Shown: piece by piece, positions 12,497 to 24,925 of the stretch | How positions within the stretch are numbered: the first letter of the stretch is position 1 | Layout of the letters: every line of letters begins with the position of its first letter | Source: Selaginella moellendorffii | Taxonomy: Eukaryota > Streptophyta > Lycopodiopsida > Selaginellales > Selaginellaceae | DNA length: 64,000 bases | Direction: 5' to 3' | Assembly (NCBI RefSeq): GCF_000143415.4 | Contig: NW_003314294.1 | Location: 625,453 to 689,452 of the forward strand | Program-made: the position numbers and the translations under genes | The notes under the pieces: model-generated | What the model was told of the DNA's origin: nothing | Databases searched by the model: none | What the model saw: only the letters and a program-made list of their open reading frames with translations

Positions 12497-13091
12497 TGTA
12501 AGCTCCTGAGTTTGGACTTCCCGAGAGGTCACCCATCCCAGTACTATTCAAACCCAAAGACGCTTAACCCCAAATATCCCAAGACCCTTTAACCAATTGG
12601 AAAAGGAGGTGCACTCTTATTCATGGGCCCTTTCCCTCTATATTTGAACCCCATGGATCGTCTCTCAAGTCGTTCCCTTTGGTTGCTTACAATCCACCAC
12701 GCTTCCCTGCAAGTTCACGCCCTCGTGAACGGAAGCTGAGAGCCGCAGCTCTCCCGAGAGCCCCGCTCTCTTGACACCCTACCCCTCGGGTCGAGCCCAG
12801 CGGGAGCAAACTGGACCAGCCAGATGTCAATCAACATGTGGTGTGATTCCCTTAGCCAACCAACAGAGTCGGACCTGAGACCGCTCTGATACCAAATGTA
12901 AGCTCCTGAGTTTGGACTTCCCGAGAGGTCACCCATCCCAGTACTATTCAAACCCAAGGACGCTTAACCCCAAATATCCCAAGACCCTTTAACCAATTGG
13001 AAAAGGGGGTGCACTCTTATTCATGGGCCCTTTCCCTCTATATTTGAACCCCATGGATCGTCTCTCAAGTCGTTCCCTTTGGTTGCTTACA
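12497..13091 (-). mobile_element. Cassandra-type TRIM, complete (copy 2)
   Basis: Both LTRs are 195 bp (12497-12691 and 12897-13091) and nearly identical. The internal part is 205 bp. The target duplication CTCAT is exact (12492-12496 and 13092-13096). The primer site, read on the minus strand, is CTCTGATACCAAA at 12884-12896. On the minus strand each LTR carries a 5S rRNA-like block: TTAAGCGTCCTTGGG (A box), AATAGTACT (intermediate element) and GGGATGGGTGACCTC (C box). From known Cassandra elements I infer RNA polymerase III transcription from the LTR. It is the best preserved copy in the window. Confidence 0.93.
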
Positions 13092-13096
13092 CTCAT

Positions 13097-16000
13097 CAGT
13101 TGATCCGTTAGCACTTGGAGTAGATTGTTGGATGGAGAAAATGTGTAGTTGGGGCATTAACATCACTAGCATTTGTGTTAGTGGAAGTGGCATTATTGAT
13201 TTGAGTGATGAGGAATTTTCCTTAGAGCTTGATTTTACATGTCATTTTTTTTGTTAGTGTTTTGGCTTCACATTGGATCTTGAAAATGGTTGAAGAAGAG
13301 TGTTAATGCAATGTGGATATCTGGAGATGTGGTCTTCGTGATCAAGCCTTGGATGTTCACTTTGCACTTTACGGATGTCGGAGTTGAATGTCGGAGAAAT
13401 GGGCAAAGATGTTCGATGCTTAAGCATGCTATTGGGTCATAAGAATCTGTGTTGAGGTGAGCCTATGTGAAGTTGTTGGTAAGAGGAAGTTGGTTGAGTC
13501 TTGAAAGTTTGCATTCTTGGACTAAGAGTCATTCTTTCTCTAAGATGGAAATTTTCCACAAATTTTCTTAGGCTTTTCCAATGGCTAATCTATTGATCAC
13601 TTTGCTTGAAAACCATTCTGTTTTCGTAAGCCAGTACAAACTAGTGAAGAGGTTGGAGTTTACTTCAGTTGGCTTAAACCTTAGTAGATAGTTTGTACTA
13701 TGCGGCCCGAAAGGGATGCTGACTTTTTGGGGCTAAGGCAATTGAGTTGGATAGAGTCTGGAGTTGGTGTAGAAAAGTGGTTGTTGCACTTTTCTAAGAA
13801 AGGTGACCCTTGTGCCTTTCTTCTATAGCATTATGCTCGGTGGCAGGTTGCACTTTGCATTTCGTTAAAACTCTATAAGAGTAGTGAACTCTCACTGATC
13901 TTGACTTAGTCTTGGTAGCCCTGCGCCTTGGCTGAGGATGGTGATGTCCAACTTAGTTGTTTGAGGTTGAGATGTGGTACCCATACTATAGCTTTGTCTA
14001 TGAGGAGGTTGTGTACCAATATGAGTCCATTTCATGGTCTTCACTTTAGTTTTAACTGAGTGTTGATCATGTGTAGCTAGCCTTTTCAAGGCATGCTCAG
14101 AGCTAGTGGCTAAATGTTTTAGTGAGCTTATTACGGTTGAGTTAGATTTGAGTGATCATTTAGTTTGTGCTTGTTTATGAACTTTTATCTCGTACCTGGG
14201 ATATCACATTCATGTTGGACAAGTATATAACTTGATGATAAGAGTCGGTGTTTAGGTCTTGTGAAGGCAAGTTGAAGAGTGATTATTGGTTGCTTTGCGA
14301 CTAGTGATTACTTGTAGACTTTGTCAAGGACCGTTGACACTTGCTTTGCTTGATGATGATATAGCAATGATGGGTTTGCTTTACTGGATGGTGTTACGGA
14401 GGATTGTGTTGTTAGACTTACATGAGTTTTCATGTTGGCATGTCAACTCTACCTCTGTTGATATCATTTGGTTACATTTAGTTCGTAGTGTTAGATTTCA
14501 TTGAGTCTTGGATGTGGTGAATCACTCTTTGATAATGTGTTATCTACAACTGAGTTTTGCTGAAGGATTGGTTTCGGATACTAAATAAAGTATCTCCGAC
14601 CTTGGTTAGCTTAGTTGCTAGAGAGTTTTGAATGGTGATTCACTCTTACTTTCTTTTAGCTTGTTATGGTGTTCATAGCATTCAAGTGATGCCTTGTCAT
14701 TGACATTATTGATGTTAAGATTCAAGTGAGATGAGATGTTGCTCCTTAGGATTGACATTGAGTTTCATTAGTCTTAATGAAGATAGTGTTGATGATTTGG
14801 TTATAGCTTTGTGTTGTTGGCATTCATGCATTTGTTAATTAACAACTGTGTTGATGTTCAAATGAACTGAGTGGCAAGTTGAGTTAGTTGTGTTCTATAC
14901 GAGATTGCTTAGTTGAGGTTGAGCTTTAGCTTTTCCTTGAAAAGTGATTTAGTCGAGGACAATGCTACCTCTATGAAAGGAAGAGTTAGTGATTGGTATT
15001 GAAGTGATTGAATCCTTGTTGGATTTCAGTTGGGATATATTGATCATTGATGATTTTTCTTGTGCTTGTTATGAGGTGAGTTACGTCTTGCTATAGATGG
15101 ATTCATGGAGAATCGTTTAGTGATCACTTGTTGGGCATAACTCCGTTATGCTTAGCTTTTGGATTGATGCAGAAATGTTCATTAGCTTTGGCATTATGAA
15201 GTTTGGCTTATGGATGTGTTGAGGAAGATACTGTGGGTTGCACCATGATTTCTTTTTTAGCATTGAAGTTAGTTCAAGCAAGACTTGTGATCATTATAGA
15301 CAAAAACTTAGCTATAGGCTTCTTCGAGTTTTTGGTTCCTTGAGTTTTCATGCTCATTGTTCCATTTGTTAGAAGTTGTTGGGGAAGGCATTTTGGCTCA
15401 TTAGCTTCGGTGTTGAAGTTGGCTTTCGCATCTAGCAATCATTGGTGATGTGACTATCATCTAGGATAATTGATTATCTTTGTCAAAGGTTTTGCTTGAT
15501 TATTGTTGATCTAGAATGATTTGCTATTCTTCGGGATGGTGGATTCCTACTTAGACGATGATTCTGCATATCTCTTTATTAATGGGATGATTGATGATCT
15601 TTCATGATAGTTCGTTATTCTCTTTGATGATTTATGGCTTTTCGCATTACCACATGTTCTTTGTGGTTTGCTCTAGTTTGGTCTCTTGGGTTTGAGACAT
15701 TAGTAAGGATGTTGCTAACACTTGTTTAAGCAACTTGAGTTCTTTGGTGTTGTTGGCTAGGATCTATTTGGATTGGCTAGTGTGATAGTTGGCATGAATG
15801 GGTGTTTGTTGGTCTTACCGCATTCATTCTGTTCTATTGATTATTGCTCGAGTTAATTCTGATAGGTTGGGATGTTATTTCCTTCGGGTGATACATTTGC
15901 AAGCATTATGCTTGTTAGTCAATGATACTTTGTGTTCTTTGAGTTATCTCTAGTAAGTTGTTGGCTTACTGTCTACTATCTTCGGTAGTTCAGTTTCATC

Positions 16001-16744
16001 ATTGAGTTTACTTGATGATATACTTGCTATTGAATTTTGTTGGATAGTGAATCCTGTGTTTACCAATTTTGATGATCTTGGTGGTTCCTATACTCAACTA
16101 CTAGTTTATCAGATGATAACTTACTTGGAATACTTTTGTGTTCTAATCTAAGCTTTATTTCCTGATAATTAAATATCTAAGCTATCATTGTCTATGACTT
16201 TGATATTGTCCATCTATTGCTCTTTGAGTTTGGGCCAGTATAGGTAGATTGGCTTCGGCACTTTGTGTGCATGTTGAAATCTCTAGTCATAGGGTAGCTA
16301 CTGTCGACTGGTCACATAACCTGCCTCTTTGTCGATGTTCCTTATTTCGTTGAAAGGGCGTGACCGTGTAAACAACTCTACCTGCCTATTTATAGTAGTC
16401 TATCTAAACCTTACCGACGGGTTTGGTTTCTTTGCTCAGGAGGGTTGGGGCCTCTAGCTTCTCTCTCTATATCCCTGCGGGCAAGGGCATATCACACTTT
16501 TGTAAGCTGGGTGACTCCTAGAGCAGCAAGGGTGGCTGACTCCGTTGGTCATTTCCTTGTCAGCGACGGTCGGAAGGTGTCTGAGTTGGTAACGCATCCG
16601 CGTTAGACAAAGAGGTTGCCTCCTAACTCATTTAAGTTGGCGCATTTCTCACATAGTGTGACTACCGTGAACTTTTTCTGGAGTTGTTTCCTTGGCGGTA
16701 TTCTAGACTCGAGTATGCATCGACAAGGACGTCGATCTTCCCCA
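13097..16744 (+). other. non-coding internal region of A1
   Basis: No open frame longer than about 72 codons. The reverse complement is found in A2 at about 50887-53160 and in the flanks of its nested insertions. The stretch is T/G-rich on the plus strand. No gag or pol motif (zinc knuckle, DTG protease, RT or integrase signature) could be read in any frame. Confidence 0.7.
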
Positions 16745-16756
16745 TGGGGGGGAGAG
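16745..16756 (+). other. polypurine tract of A1
   Basis: TGGGGGGGAGAG immediately precedes the 3' LTR start TGTCGTGAATG. The A2 copy has the matching purine-rich strand at 28344-28358. Confidence 0.8.
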
Positions 16757-17885
16757 TGTCGTGAATGTGACTTCGGGTATCGAAAGTTACCTGTCAACTA
16801 GTCCTTACGGACACTCTTTCCTTACTGCCACGATGGCAGAAGGTCGGTATTGCTAGACCCTTTGTCAGCCCCTCTTGTTCAAGTGTTAGTAAATTGGACT
16901 TTGCATCTGTACTTGGCCGGATGAGCATAAGGACGGAATTCCTAAGTGTCTATTCAGCCAAGCATACTTGGCCTAGCTTTTTAGTTCTCTTTTGCTCTGT
17001 CTTGCACTGGCTTGACAAGAACCATCGCATATTGAGATTAGTCCCTCAATATTGTTGGATGATACCTTACTGTGTCTGCCAAACACCCTCGCTATCATGC
17101 CCTTTGTGTTAGTCTCATTTCGGTCCCAAATGCTATTTATAGAAAGTGTCCAGATTTGCTCATTTGGCATATCTACGGAATGTAGAGATCAGCTTGAACA
17201 CAATGGTGTTTGTCCCGTGTCCAAATTCACAATCTAGCGCCATTCCATATTTAGTAAGTTTCGAGCTTGTCCCAGAGACTAACTCCTGATACTAAGGGAG
17301 GCTTGGGGTGAAAGCCCAAAGCATGTGTTCCTCAAAGGGGGTAGGGATAGTGGGTAGGATAGGCACGCAGAACAAGGATAGGCACGCAAGCGGGAGCTAA
17401 ACTATACCTCAGGTTAGTCAACCATGCCCAAGTCCAAACTCCACACTATGCTAGTTGGTGGAGTACCCATGTCCTTGTGTTAGGCCACCGGTATGCTGAA
17501 ATACAGCCAGACTCCGTTTGGCTCCATTTTGCGTGCTGGTCTTGGCATTGGGATGCTGGTTACTCTAGGACTGTTCTAAGTCACTCCGGGCTCCTGTCCC
17601 TTCGCTCCGGGCTCTTGTCCCTTCGCTCCTTGGGCTATACGTTTAGGAGTTGCTCCATGGTCTAGTTCCATCACTCCTTGGCTTTATGCTTAGAAGTTTG
17701 GCACCGTTCCTTCGTTCAGTGGCCCAAGGCCCTGAACCTCGAGTTCCACAACACTGTCCTTTGGACACGTGGCATGTGACATGTGGCATCTGTCACGTGG
17801 CATATGGAGGGTTTAGGTTCTGCTTTGTGGTGTTATCCTATGGTAAATCACCGTAGGATAAAGGGTAAAAACCATGTGCGCTATA
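16757..17885 (+). repeat. 3' LTR of A1
   Basis: It is 1129 bp long and closely similar to the 5' LTR. It ends CTATA (the CA end mutated to TA), directly followed by the target duplication ATAAT. Confidence 0.9.
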
Positions 17886-18908
17886 ATAATCAAATGTTGA
17901 AGTAACACTTCTGAGAATAGTCTCTATGAATAGGACATAAATACCAGAATTTGTACTTAACAGTAGTAACACATCAAAAGTAGCTATGAAACTATAACTT
18001 TATGGGTCATAAGACTAATAAAGTCTAAAATCTAAATAACTTAAGGGACTCAAAGAATGGTTCCTAAAACTTGGATGAAACATATTTAGAATGAGGTGTA
18101 TTATCCCCAATTAAAGACTAAAAAGATCATAAGATCCAAGTATGAGAATAGTGAGTATTTTATTAATGGCAAAAGGTGTTATGTTAAAGCAACTTTTGCA
18201 AAAGTTATGTTCGCACACAATGGTGAAGGCTAACTAGTAATTAGCATAGAAAATGGCAAAGTATGGTCTTGGTGAAAAACATAGACACAAAAAAAGTGTA
18301 CATAAAAGTAGGCTCATAGAGCCATGTGGAAACACCAATTATCTCAAGGGAAGATATCTTGAGGTCATGTTAGCTAGTTTGTGAATACTCCTTGCTAAAG
18401 TAATATCAATGGAAAAGGAATTGATATAGCTTAAGCTAGAAGATATGGGATTTGAGTGTTTTGACCTAAATATTGATGGAATTGTGAAAGTATTGATAAT
18501 GAATTGTAGGAAATGATAAGTATGATGCAACTAAGCAAAAGTTTGGTATAATTGATTGAAGTAGTGGAAACTAACTATATAAGACTCTTTATTAAGATAG
18601 AAAGGAGGCTAAATATATCTCATAAAGGATAAATTACTTATGTTGTGATATAATGAGTTAGTATTGTAAAAGGAAATGTTCATTGTCTAATAAGTCCATC
18701 ATAACGATATGTAAGCACCTTAAAACACTAAGTAGTGTTTAGTATCATGAGGGTATTAAATAAGGCCCAAGAGACTAAGTTATTAAAGAATTGATAAATA
18801 AGAGGTATAGAAAAGGAGGTCTGTCTACCCAAAGTGGATAAGACAAAAGATTTTAGCATGGATAGCAACATATATATAGAGGCTTATAGGTAGTAATGTT
18901 AATCTTGG

Positions 18909-19114
18909 TGTGTGTGTGAAAAGATGCAGAGGATAGCTCAAAGCACTAAGAATATTCTAATTCCAAAAATATTCCTCTCTTTTTGTATAAAAGCCCCACA
19001 AATGAGCAAGGGTAAAGGAGGGTATTTAGGGCAATAGGAAAAAGCTTAAGTTCATGATAGAGGCATAAAAAGTTTGAGTTAAAAATGTTGGGAGATAGCC
19101 CTTATCTTCCAACA
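18909..19114. repeat. putative solo LTR, family C (copy 2)
   Basis: It resembles 7110-7313: a start in TGTG, AAGAATATTCTAATTCC, a TATA-like TTTGTATAAAA, and an end CTTCCAACA. It lies within family B internal sequence. The target duplication is unclear. Confidence 0.4.
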
Positions 19115-20818
19115 TTGATATGATAAATTAGATTAACTTTTTTGGAAAGTCTTGAATGGCATTATGTACTCTTCACCTTCCATTTTGACTATGTACTCCT
19201 TTGTAAGCACAATGATGTACTTTGTGGATAGAATCTCACATAAGTATTTGAGCCAAATTTATTTTACACTACTTCTATTTGGAGATGGTATAAATAAATT
19301 TAATTGCCTTATGCTTTCTTGCTAGCCTCCTATGCATCTCTATGGGAATAGTCCTAGTTCCATCACTCATATCTCCAACGCTCCTCTCAAGATTGAAATT
19401 GGATTTCTTAATGTTTTCAATCTCATCTGAGGTGAACATGACCCCATTAACAACCAGCCATTCTTGAGGTACTACAACAAGTTTAGTCACTATAGTGTCT
19501 TCAAGCTGCTTTGTATAGTTGGCATTAGTGTTGCAATAATATAGCCAACACTATCTTGACTTGCTTTCGTTCCCTATAGAAATATGGGGCTAGAATAAAA
19601 GCAAATTTGTCACCACAGATCCAAGTCCAACATTTGCCCCTTAGAAGCATCTCCACACACTTTACATTAGATTTTACTAGCATTCGGCAGATTGCTCATT
19701 GCCTTGACTCTATGCTATGATAAGCAATTTCAACCTATTGTGATGTACTTTTTTCATCAACCACTTAAGGTGGCTTGGTTCGGAGGTGGTGTCTTTGAGA
19801 AAAATAGTACTCAACATTAAGTTTGTAAGAGCTTTTCGCTCCAAGGTCCGTACAAACATCTTCACCAGCAAAGGAAAAACAACACTTTGAGTGAATAGTT
19901 TTCATATCATCAATAGAAGCCCAGGGAGTGTACTCCATAGATGTGTCTCGGACCACTTCCTCAACTGTAGTTGCCACTATTTGAGCGGGCGGAGTTAATT
20001 TTCTCTTCATCCTATCATGTAATATCACAATAAAAGGCCATGTTCCCACGTATTTGCCTTCATTGAATGCTAACGTTTTTAAAGACTGCTTTATAGCACA
20101 TATTAAATATGATAGCCAGGCTTTATATAAACTCATCTTCCCTTTCCCTACCTCAAGGGAATGCTTACTTTCGAAGAGATTCACAGTTGGGGTGTATGCA
20201 AGGTCCTCAAGTGGTTAATCCTAATGGAAAAGGCAATATTAAGAAGCAATAAAATGAGAAGAAAAACTAATAGAAACAAACTTGAAGAGAGTGATGTCCC
20301 TACTGGAACATCTTAACTTCCCACCACCCTAACTATGACTCAAGTTGTGGTAAACAACTTATCTTTATGCCATCACATTCAAATCTTGTTTACTTTTGCC
20401 TCGTGCTCTTCTTCAAAAGATACAACTTACCATTGTTTACAAAACTCTTTAAACATTGATTGAAACTTTGGCTTGATAAGGTGGTAGTGTTGGTTTAAGC
20501 TCTGAGCCCAATAGAACTCACAAGTCCTCTCACGACCTTCCAATAGCTGACCATTCCCAAAAACTACTCAGACACCATTTTAGTTTGCACCAACCCCATT
20601 TGCCATGAAATCGCGAAATTTTTCAGGCTTACTAGTCCGCTTTAGTACAATATCAAATAGGGACTTCCAAAATATTTCCTGGTCTATCTGGTTTTCTACT
20701 TTAAACTTTGTTGTTGCAATTGTCAAGTTATAACATAACTTGTGAAAACACAAATATTACAACTATTTCAATATAATGAGAATAAAAATTACTTGGATCA
20801 TACACATAAGCTCCCATA
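19115..20818. other. unrecognised, probable transposon debris
   Basis: Only fragmentary frames are seen, the longest at 19765-20184 (minus). No LTR or TIR was identified. Sequence relation to family B is lost soon after 19140. Confidence 0.4.
19765..20184 (-). pseudogene. unrecognised open frame of about 139 codons
   Basis: The frame is open but begins with GTG rather than ATG, so it is more likely an exon or a relic than a complete gene. The residues look protein-like (mixed polarity; a segment YVGTWPFIVILHDRMKRKL) but I recognise no domain. A second shorter frame on the same strand (19275-19490) could be part of the same relic. No function is proposed. Confidence 0.25.
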
Positions 20819-21469
20819 TGTAAGCTCCTAAGTTTGGACTTCCCAAGAGGTCACCCAGCCCAATACTATTCAAACCCAAGCACGCTTAACCCCAAATATC
20901 CTAAGACTTTTAACCGATTGGAAAAGGGGATGCACTCTTATTCATGGGCCCTTTCCCTCTATATTTGAACCCTTATGGATCGTTTCTCAAGTCGTTCCCT
21001 TTGGTTGTTTACAATCCATCACATTTCCCTACAAGTTCACACCCTCGTGAACGGAAGCTGAGAGCCGCAACTCTCCCGAGAGCCCTGCTCTCTTGACACC
21101 CTACCCCTCAGGTTGAGCCCAGCAGGAGCAAACTGGACCACAGGGCTCTCTTGACACCCTACCCCTCGGGTCGAGCTTAGCGGGAGCAAATTAGATCAGC
21201 CAGATGTCAATCAACATGTGGTGTGATTCCCTTAGCCAACCAACAAAGTCAGACCCAAGACCTCTGATACCAAATGTAAGCTTCTGAGTTTGGACCTCCC
21301 GGAAGGTCACCCAGCCCAATACTATTCAAACCCAAGAATGTTTAACCCCAAATATCCCAAGACCCTTAACCAATTGGAAAAGGGGGTACACTCTTATTCA
21401 TAGGCCCTTTCCCTCTATATTTGAACCCTTATGGATTGTTTCTCGAGTCGTTCCCTTTGGTTGCTTACA
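20819..21469 (-). mobile_element. Cassandra-type TRIM (copy 3) with internal duplication
   Basis: Both LTRs are 195 bp (20819-21013 and 21275-21469), with TGTAAGC starts and TTACA ends. The primer site is CTCTGATACCAAA at 21262-21274. The internal part is 261 bp instead of 205 because a segment containing CTCTCTTGACACCCTACCCC (at 21089 and 21147) is duplicated. The flanking pentamers CCATA and CAATG do not match cleanly, so the duplication is eroded or the element recombined. The 5S-like block is retained in both LTRs. Confidence 0.88.
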
Positions 21470-23814
21470 CAATGGTTGTCCAACCTAATACACATTTTAT
21501 ATGGTCAAAATGTACCTATGCATTTCCAAGGTCACTAGACCTAAACATATCTATTTGGGAGATAAGATCTACACTAGAGGCAAGGCCTATTGTAGACATT
21601 TTGAAGACGAAGGGGTGCTCTTACTCATTCACAACTTAATTTAGAAACAAACTTCTATAGATGAACTCATATGGATAGGTCCATTTCAGTTCAAGGATGG
21701 AGTCAATTTTTTATTGCAACTTCCTCTCTCAAGATTCACACATCCAAAATTTTATCCTAAACAATATAATGTCAAAAAATAAATATTATGAAATACAACA
21801 GACATACCTCCTTAGGCTAGTAGCAAGTTGTACTCTTCGTAACAAGTCATGCAAGCTAGCCTCGTTTAGTTAAGTCTTTTGGCAACTTGGATTGAGTAAG
21901 ATGTTTGCAATAAAATCCTTGAGGATGGTATTTTGAACATGCTTTGAAGTTGTATATGAGTTTTTCATAGTCTCTTTCTGCATATCTTTTAAACGATTGA
22001 GAGAACTCTTTTGTATCCCTTCTTGCATTGGATGCATATGTGTGCCAACATGCATTGTAGCTCTTCTAGCCACTCCATCCCATGGAATAAAGTGGTACAT
22101 CTTAGCTTTGTAGATAACATGACATAGAGGAGCAATTTTGCAGAATCAACATTTGAATCCAATAGCAATGGTGTCACAGGTAGGAGGATTGATTATAGAC
22201 CCTTTGAAAAATATAGAATTTCTACAGTGATCTTGATTGCATGCTTCATCCATGCAATCTAAATGCACACCACAATGAACTATAAACACTGTGCTTTCGA
22301 AATATTATAAGTGTGTGATTTTGATCTTGCACTAATTGTGGACATCCTACTTGGTTTCATCCCCTTCTGTTTGGAACCTATGCTATTGACAAGACGTGGT
22401 AGCTCAAAGAAAATGTTGTTGTTGTAGGAGGATAAAAGCTTGCTCACAAGCCTATACAAAAATAAGTGCACATCAATTGAGATGTGTGAAAACTAAAAAA
22501 CATTGCTAATGGCTTTGAATATTGCTAAAGCTAGAGTTGGTGAATTCGGCACTAACATTAGTATAACTTCTCCACTTGAATTAGAAGAGGATAAGAGGAT
22601 AACAATTGGCTCTTGCTTCACATTCACTTTGGCTAGAGCATATCTTGGCACTTTGACTGGAGATCCAAAAATTCAAATTTTCTTCGACTTAGAATTCTTC
22701 AAATCCCATTGTTGTCTGCCCTCACCCACACTGGAAAGAAGAAACTCTAAGTATGCAACTATACCAGTGTCATTGCAAATCACAACCTTTAAAGAAATAG
22801 AGCTAAGACGAAGATTAAGAGGCCAACATAAAAAACTTTCGAAAACAATACTCTAATAGAATGAAAGAGGTGGGTGATCTAAAAAATGTAGAAGAAACTT
22901 ATCCATCCTTCTTAATAGGTTTTGGAATTCTCTCTGACATTCTTCTTATTGGTCTTCTTAAATTTCAATTATGTTTCACTATGGATTTAGCATAAAGAGA
23001 CAACATATAAAATTTAAATTCTATAGCAAATTTAACATGTGCAAGTGTGACAGTATTAATATTAGTGTCATTTATTATGATGTCTGATGTATGTATGCAC
23101 ATAGATCCAATGAAGGAGTTTCAGCACGTGAAGTTTGATAGTTAATAATAATATAAGTAATGATATTCTATTGTAGCATGTTAATCCAAGAGATCCAATC
23201 AAACTATCAGCACATGTGATGTGTCAAGTTGTCAAATTTTAAATGCTAGATGATGATAAATATTGTCAAATCTTATTCTTCAATGATAGATTTGATTCTT
23301 AGTATAACTCAAGTTTTATCCATAATTGTGAACATTGCTCAATGACATTTAAAGCACATACCTATTATTTAGGATCTATTACAACACAAAATAAATTTTT
23401 AGGTCAAGATTCATCCATTTATAGATTAATATAGTACAACATATTTTAATGTACCTTATTTATACTCTTTAAAGTTTTTGTAATGATTCAAAAATATGTA
23501 CAAAATATTGATGAGAATGTATCCTTTCTAGATAATTTGGAAAAACTAATATAATATCATATCTCTAATAACAGAAATATTGATAGGTGCTAGTTAAATA
23601 GTCATTAAAATATACAAAATAAAGAACCATAATTCACACATAATAATAATGATAAGATAAAATAAGATCGAAGATATCATGATGGTTGAGATTTAACTTA
23701 TTTGGAATGAATGGCTAGGATGACAGATTGGTTAGGGTTAGGGCAGCCATCAAGATTAGGGTTAGGATAGCTGCCAAGATTAGGTTACTATTTGAGCCGT
23801 GAGTGGAGTGTACA
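21470..23814. other. no gene recognised
   Basis: Frames up to about 117 codons occur (22503-22856 plus; 21870-22177 and 22280-22471 minus) without recognisable domains or consistent exon structure. The stretch is AT-rich. Probably old mobile-element remains. Confidence 0.4.
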
Positions 23815-24115
23815 AAAGATCGAGAGATTGAGTGTGGGAGAGTGTGTGAGAGTTGGAGTGTGGGAGAGTGTGAGAGATCAAGTGTGCAAGTGTGAGAGAT
23901 TGAGCACACAAGTGCGAGAGAACAAGTGCGCAAGTGTGAAAGATCGAGCAAGGGAGAGTGCGAGAGATTGAGTGCACAAGTGTGAAAGATCGAGCAAGGG
24001 AGAGTGAGAGATCGAGCACGCAAGTGTGAACACAAGTTGAGATTAAGAGAGAGAGTGTGAGAGATTAAGTATGCAAGTTGAGATCGAGAGTGCGAGAGAT
24101 CCAGCACGATCAAGA
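23815..24115. repeat. GA-rich minisatellite
   Basis: Imperfect units of about 16-24 bp are built from GAGAGATTGAGTGTG, GTGTGGGAGAGTGTG and CAAGTGTGAGAGATCGAG. Serine/leucine-rich frames read across it on the minus strand are by-products of the repeat. Confidence 0.8.
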
Positions 24116-24199
24116 GATTGGGTAGCCAATGCCACCAAAGGTGAGTTTCTATTTGATTGCTTCCATACTTTTTCTTTTTGCTCCTCTTCCAGCAAGGTT

Positions 24200-24512
24200 G
24201 AGCTCAGGCACTTTGGTGGCCTGGGGGGCTAAGGTTATTCAAATAATCTTAGCCCCTCAGGTCACCAAAGTGCCTGAGCTCAAGCTTGGGCTGGCCACCT
24301 CAGGCACTTTGGCTGCCAGAGGGGTCAAAGTTATTCAAATAATTTTAGCCCCTTGGGCCATTAAAGTGCCCAAGGTCAAGCTTGGGCTGCCCACCCAGGG
24401 GGCTGAGGTTATTCAAATAACCTTGGCCCCTTGGGCCATCAAAGTGCTTGAGGTCAAACTCAGGTTGGCCACCTCGGGCACTTTGGCCTCCCAAGAGCCA
24501 AAGTGCTCGAGG
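24200..24512. repeat. array of four related hairpins (foldback-like)
   Basis: Four inverted repeats follow each other: 24200-24281 (arms GAGCTCAGGCACTTTGGTG and its complement), 24304-24369, about 24395-24434 and 24472-24512. The first three have the same loop core, GTTATTCAAATAA. All share GCACTTTGG-type arms. The stems repeat as a set, so this looks like amplification of one palindromic unit, possibly a miniature foldback element. The frame across it (24129-24554) is a by-product. Confidence 0.7.
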
Positions 24513-24749
24513 TGGAGTTTGTGCCTGCTTGATATTTTTTCTTTTTGTCTTTGACTATTTGAATTTTTTATTATCTTTATTTAGTTTGACTAACAAAATT
24601 TCTTCTCTTGCAAAAAAGGAAAATAGGATCACCTAAAAAGGTTGTTAGAGCTAAGAGAACACGCGAAGCTGAATTCAACACTAATGAAGATATTACAATC
24701 AACATATCCATTAGCACATCAATAAAAACACAATTGCTTAGAGATCCAT

Positions 24750-24925
24750 TACTTCCACCACCATCACCACCTCCACCATAACTATCATCACTGCCACCCC
24801 CACCATTCCTTCCTCCATCACCACCTCCACTACCACCATCACCACCACTACCCCCACCATTGCCACCACCACTACCACCATTACCTCTGCCACCATCACC
24901 ATCGCCACGTCCACCTTTACTCCTC
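24750..24925. repeat. (CCA/CCACCT)n trinucleotide tract
   Basis: An imperfect CCA-rich microsatellite. It continues into an open frame (24860-25144, plus) that starts with a proline run. The part after the tract (about 60 residues, beginning near TGPPPAQIPKV) looks protein-like but is unrecognised. Confidence 0.75.

Larger units (their letters stand above)
10028..17885 (+). mobile_element. complete non-coding LTR retrotransposon, family A (copy A1)
   Basis: Two LTRs of about 1.13-1.14 kb flank a 5.6-kb internal region. The target duplication ATAAT is exact (10023-10027 and 17886-17890). A tRNA-Met primer site follows the 5' LTR and a purine tract precedes the 3' LTR. The internal region has no open frame longer than about 80 codons, and the second copy (A2) has none either. 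I therefore infer a large non-autonomous derivative (LARD type) mobilised by another element's proteins. A Cassandra is nested at 12497-13091. The region near 16330-16400 is the uninterrupted counterpart of the site where the 12.9-kb transposon entered A2. Confidence 0.85.
7541..18908 (+). mobile_element. decayed family B element (copy B1), host of several insertions
   Basis: Pieces align in order with the better copy at 42830-50886. 7541-7573 matches the end of the B internal region, and 7574 onward matches the LTR start (TGGCACATG against TGCCACGTG). 8633-8783, 9880-10027 and 17886-18908 match the internal region from about 44617 to 45990. A Cassandra, a solo A LTR and a full A element are inserted between these pieces. 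Part of the LTR (about 8470-8560) is inverted relative to the good copy. No open frame of family type is present. Confidence 0.55.

Noticed and set aside
12513-12971. Possible 5S rRNA genes (minus strand)
   Set aside because: Only the internal control part of 5S is present, inside paired 195-bp LTRs with target duplication. It is Cassandra, not a 5S gene.
23715-24554. Leucine/serine-rich and proline-rich frames as genes
   Set aside because: They coincide with the GA minisatellite and hairpin array and change frame with the repeat units.
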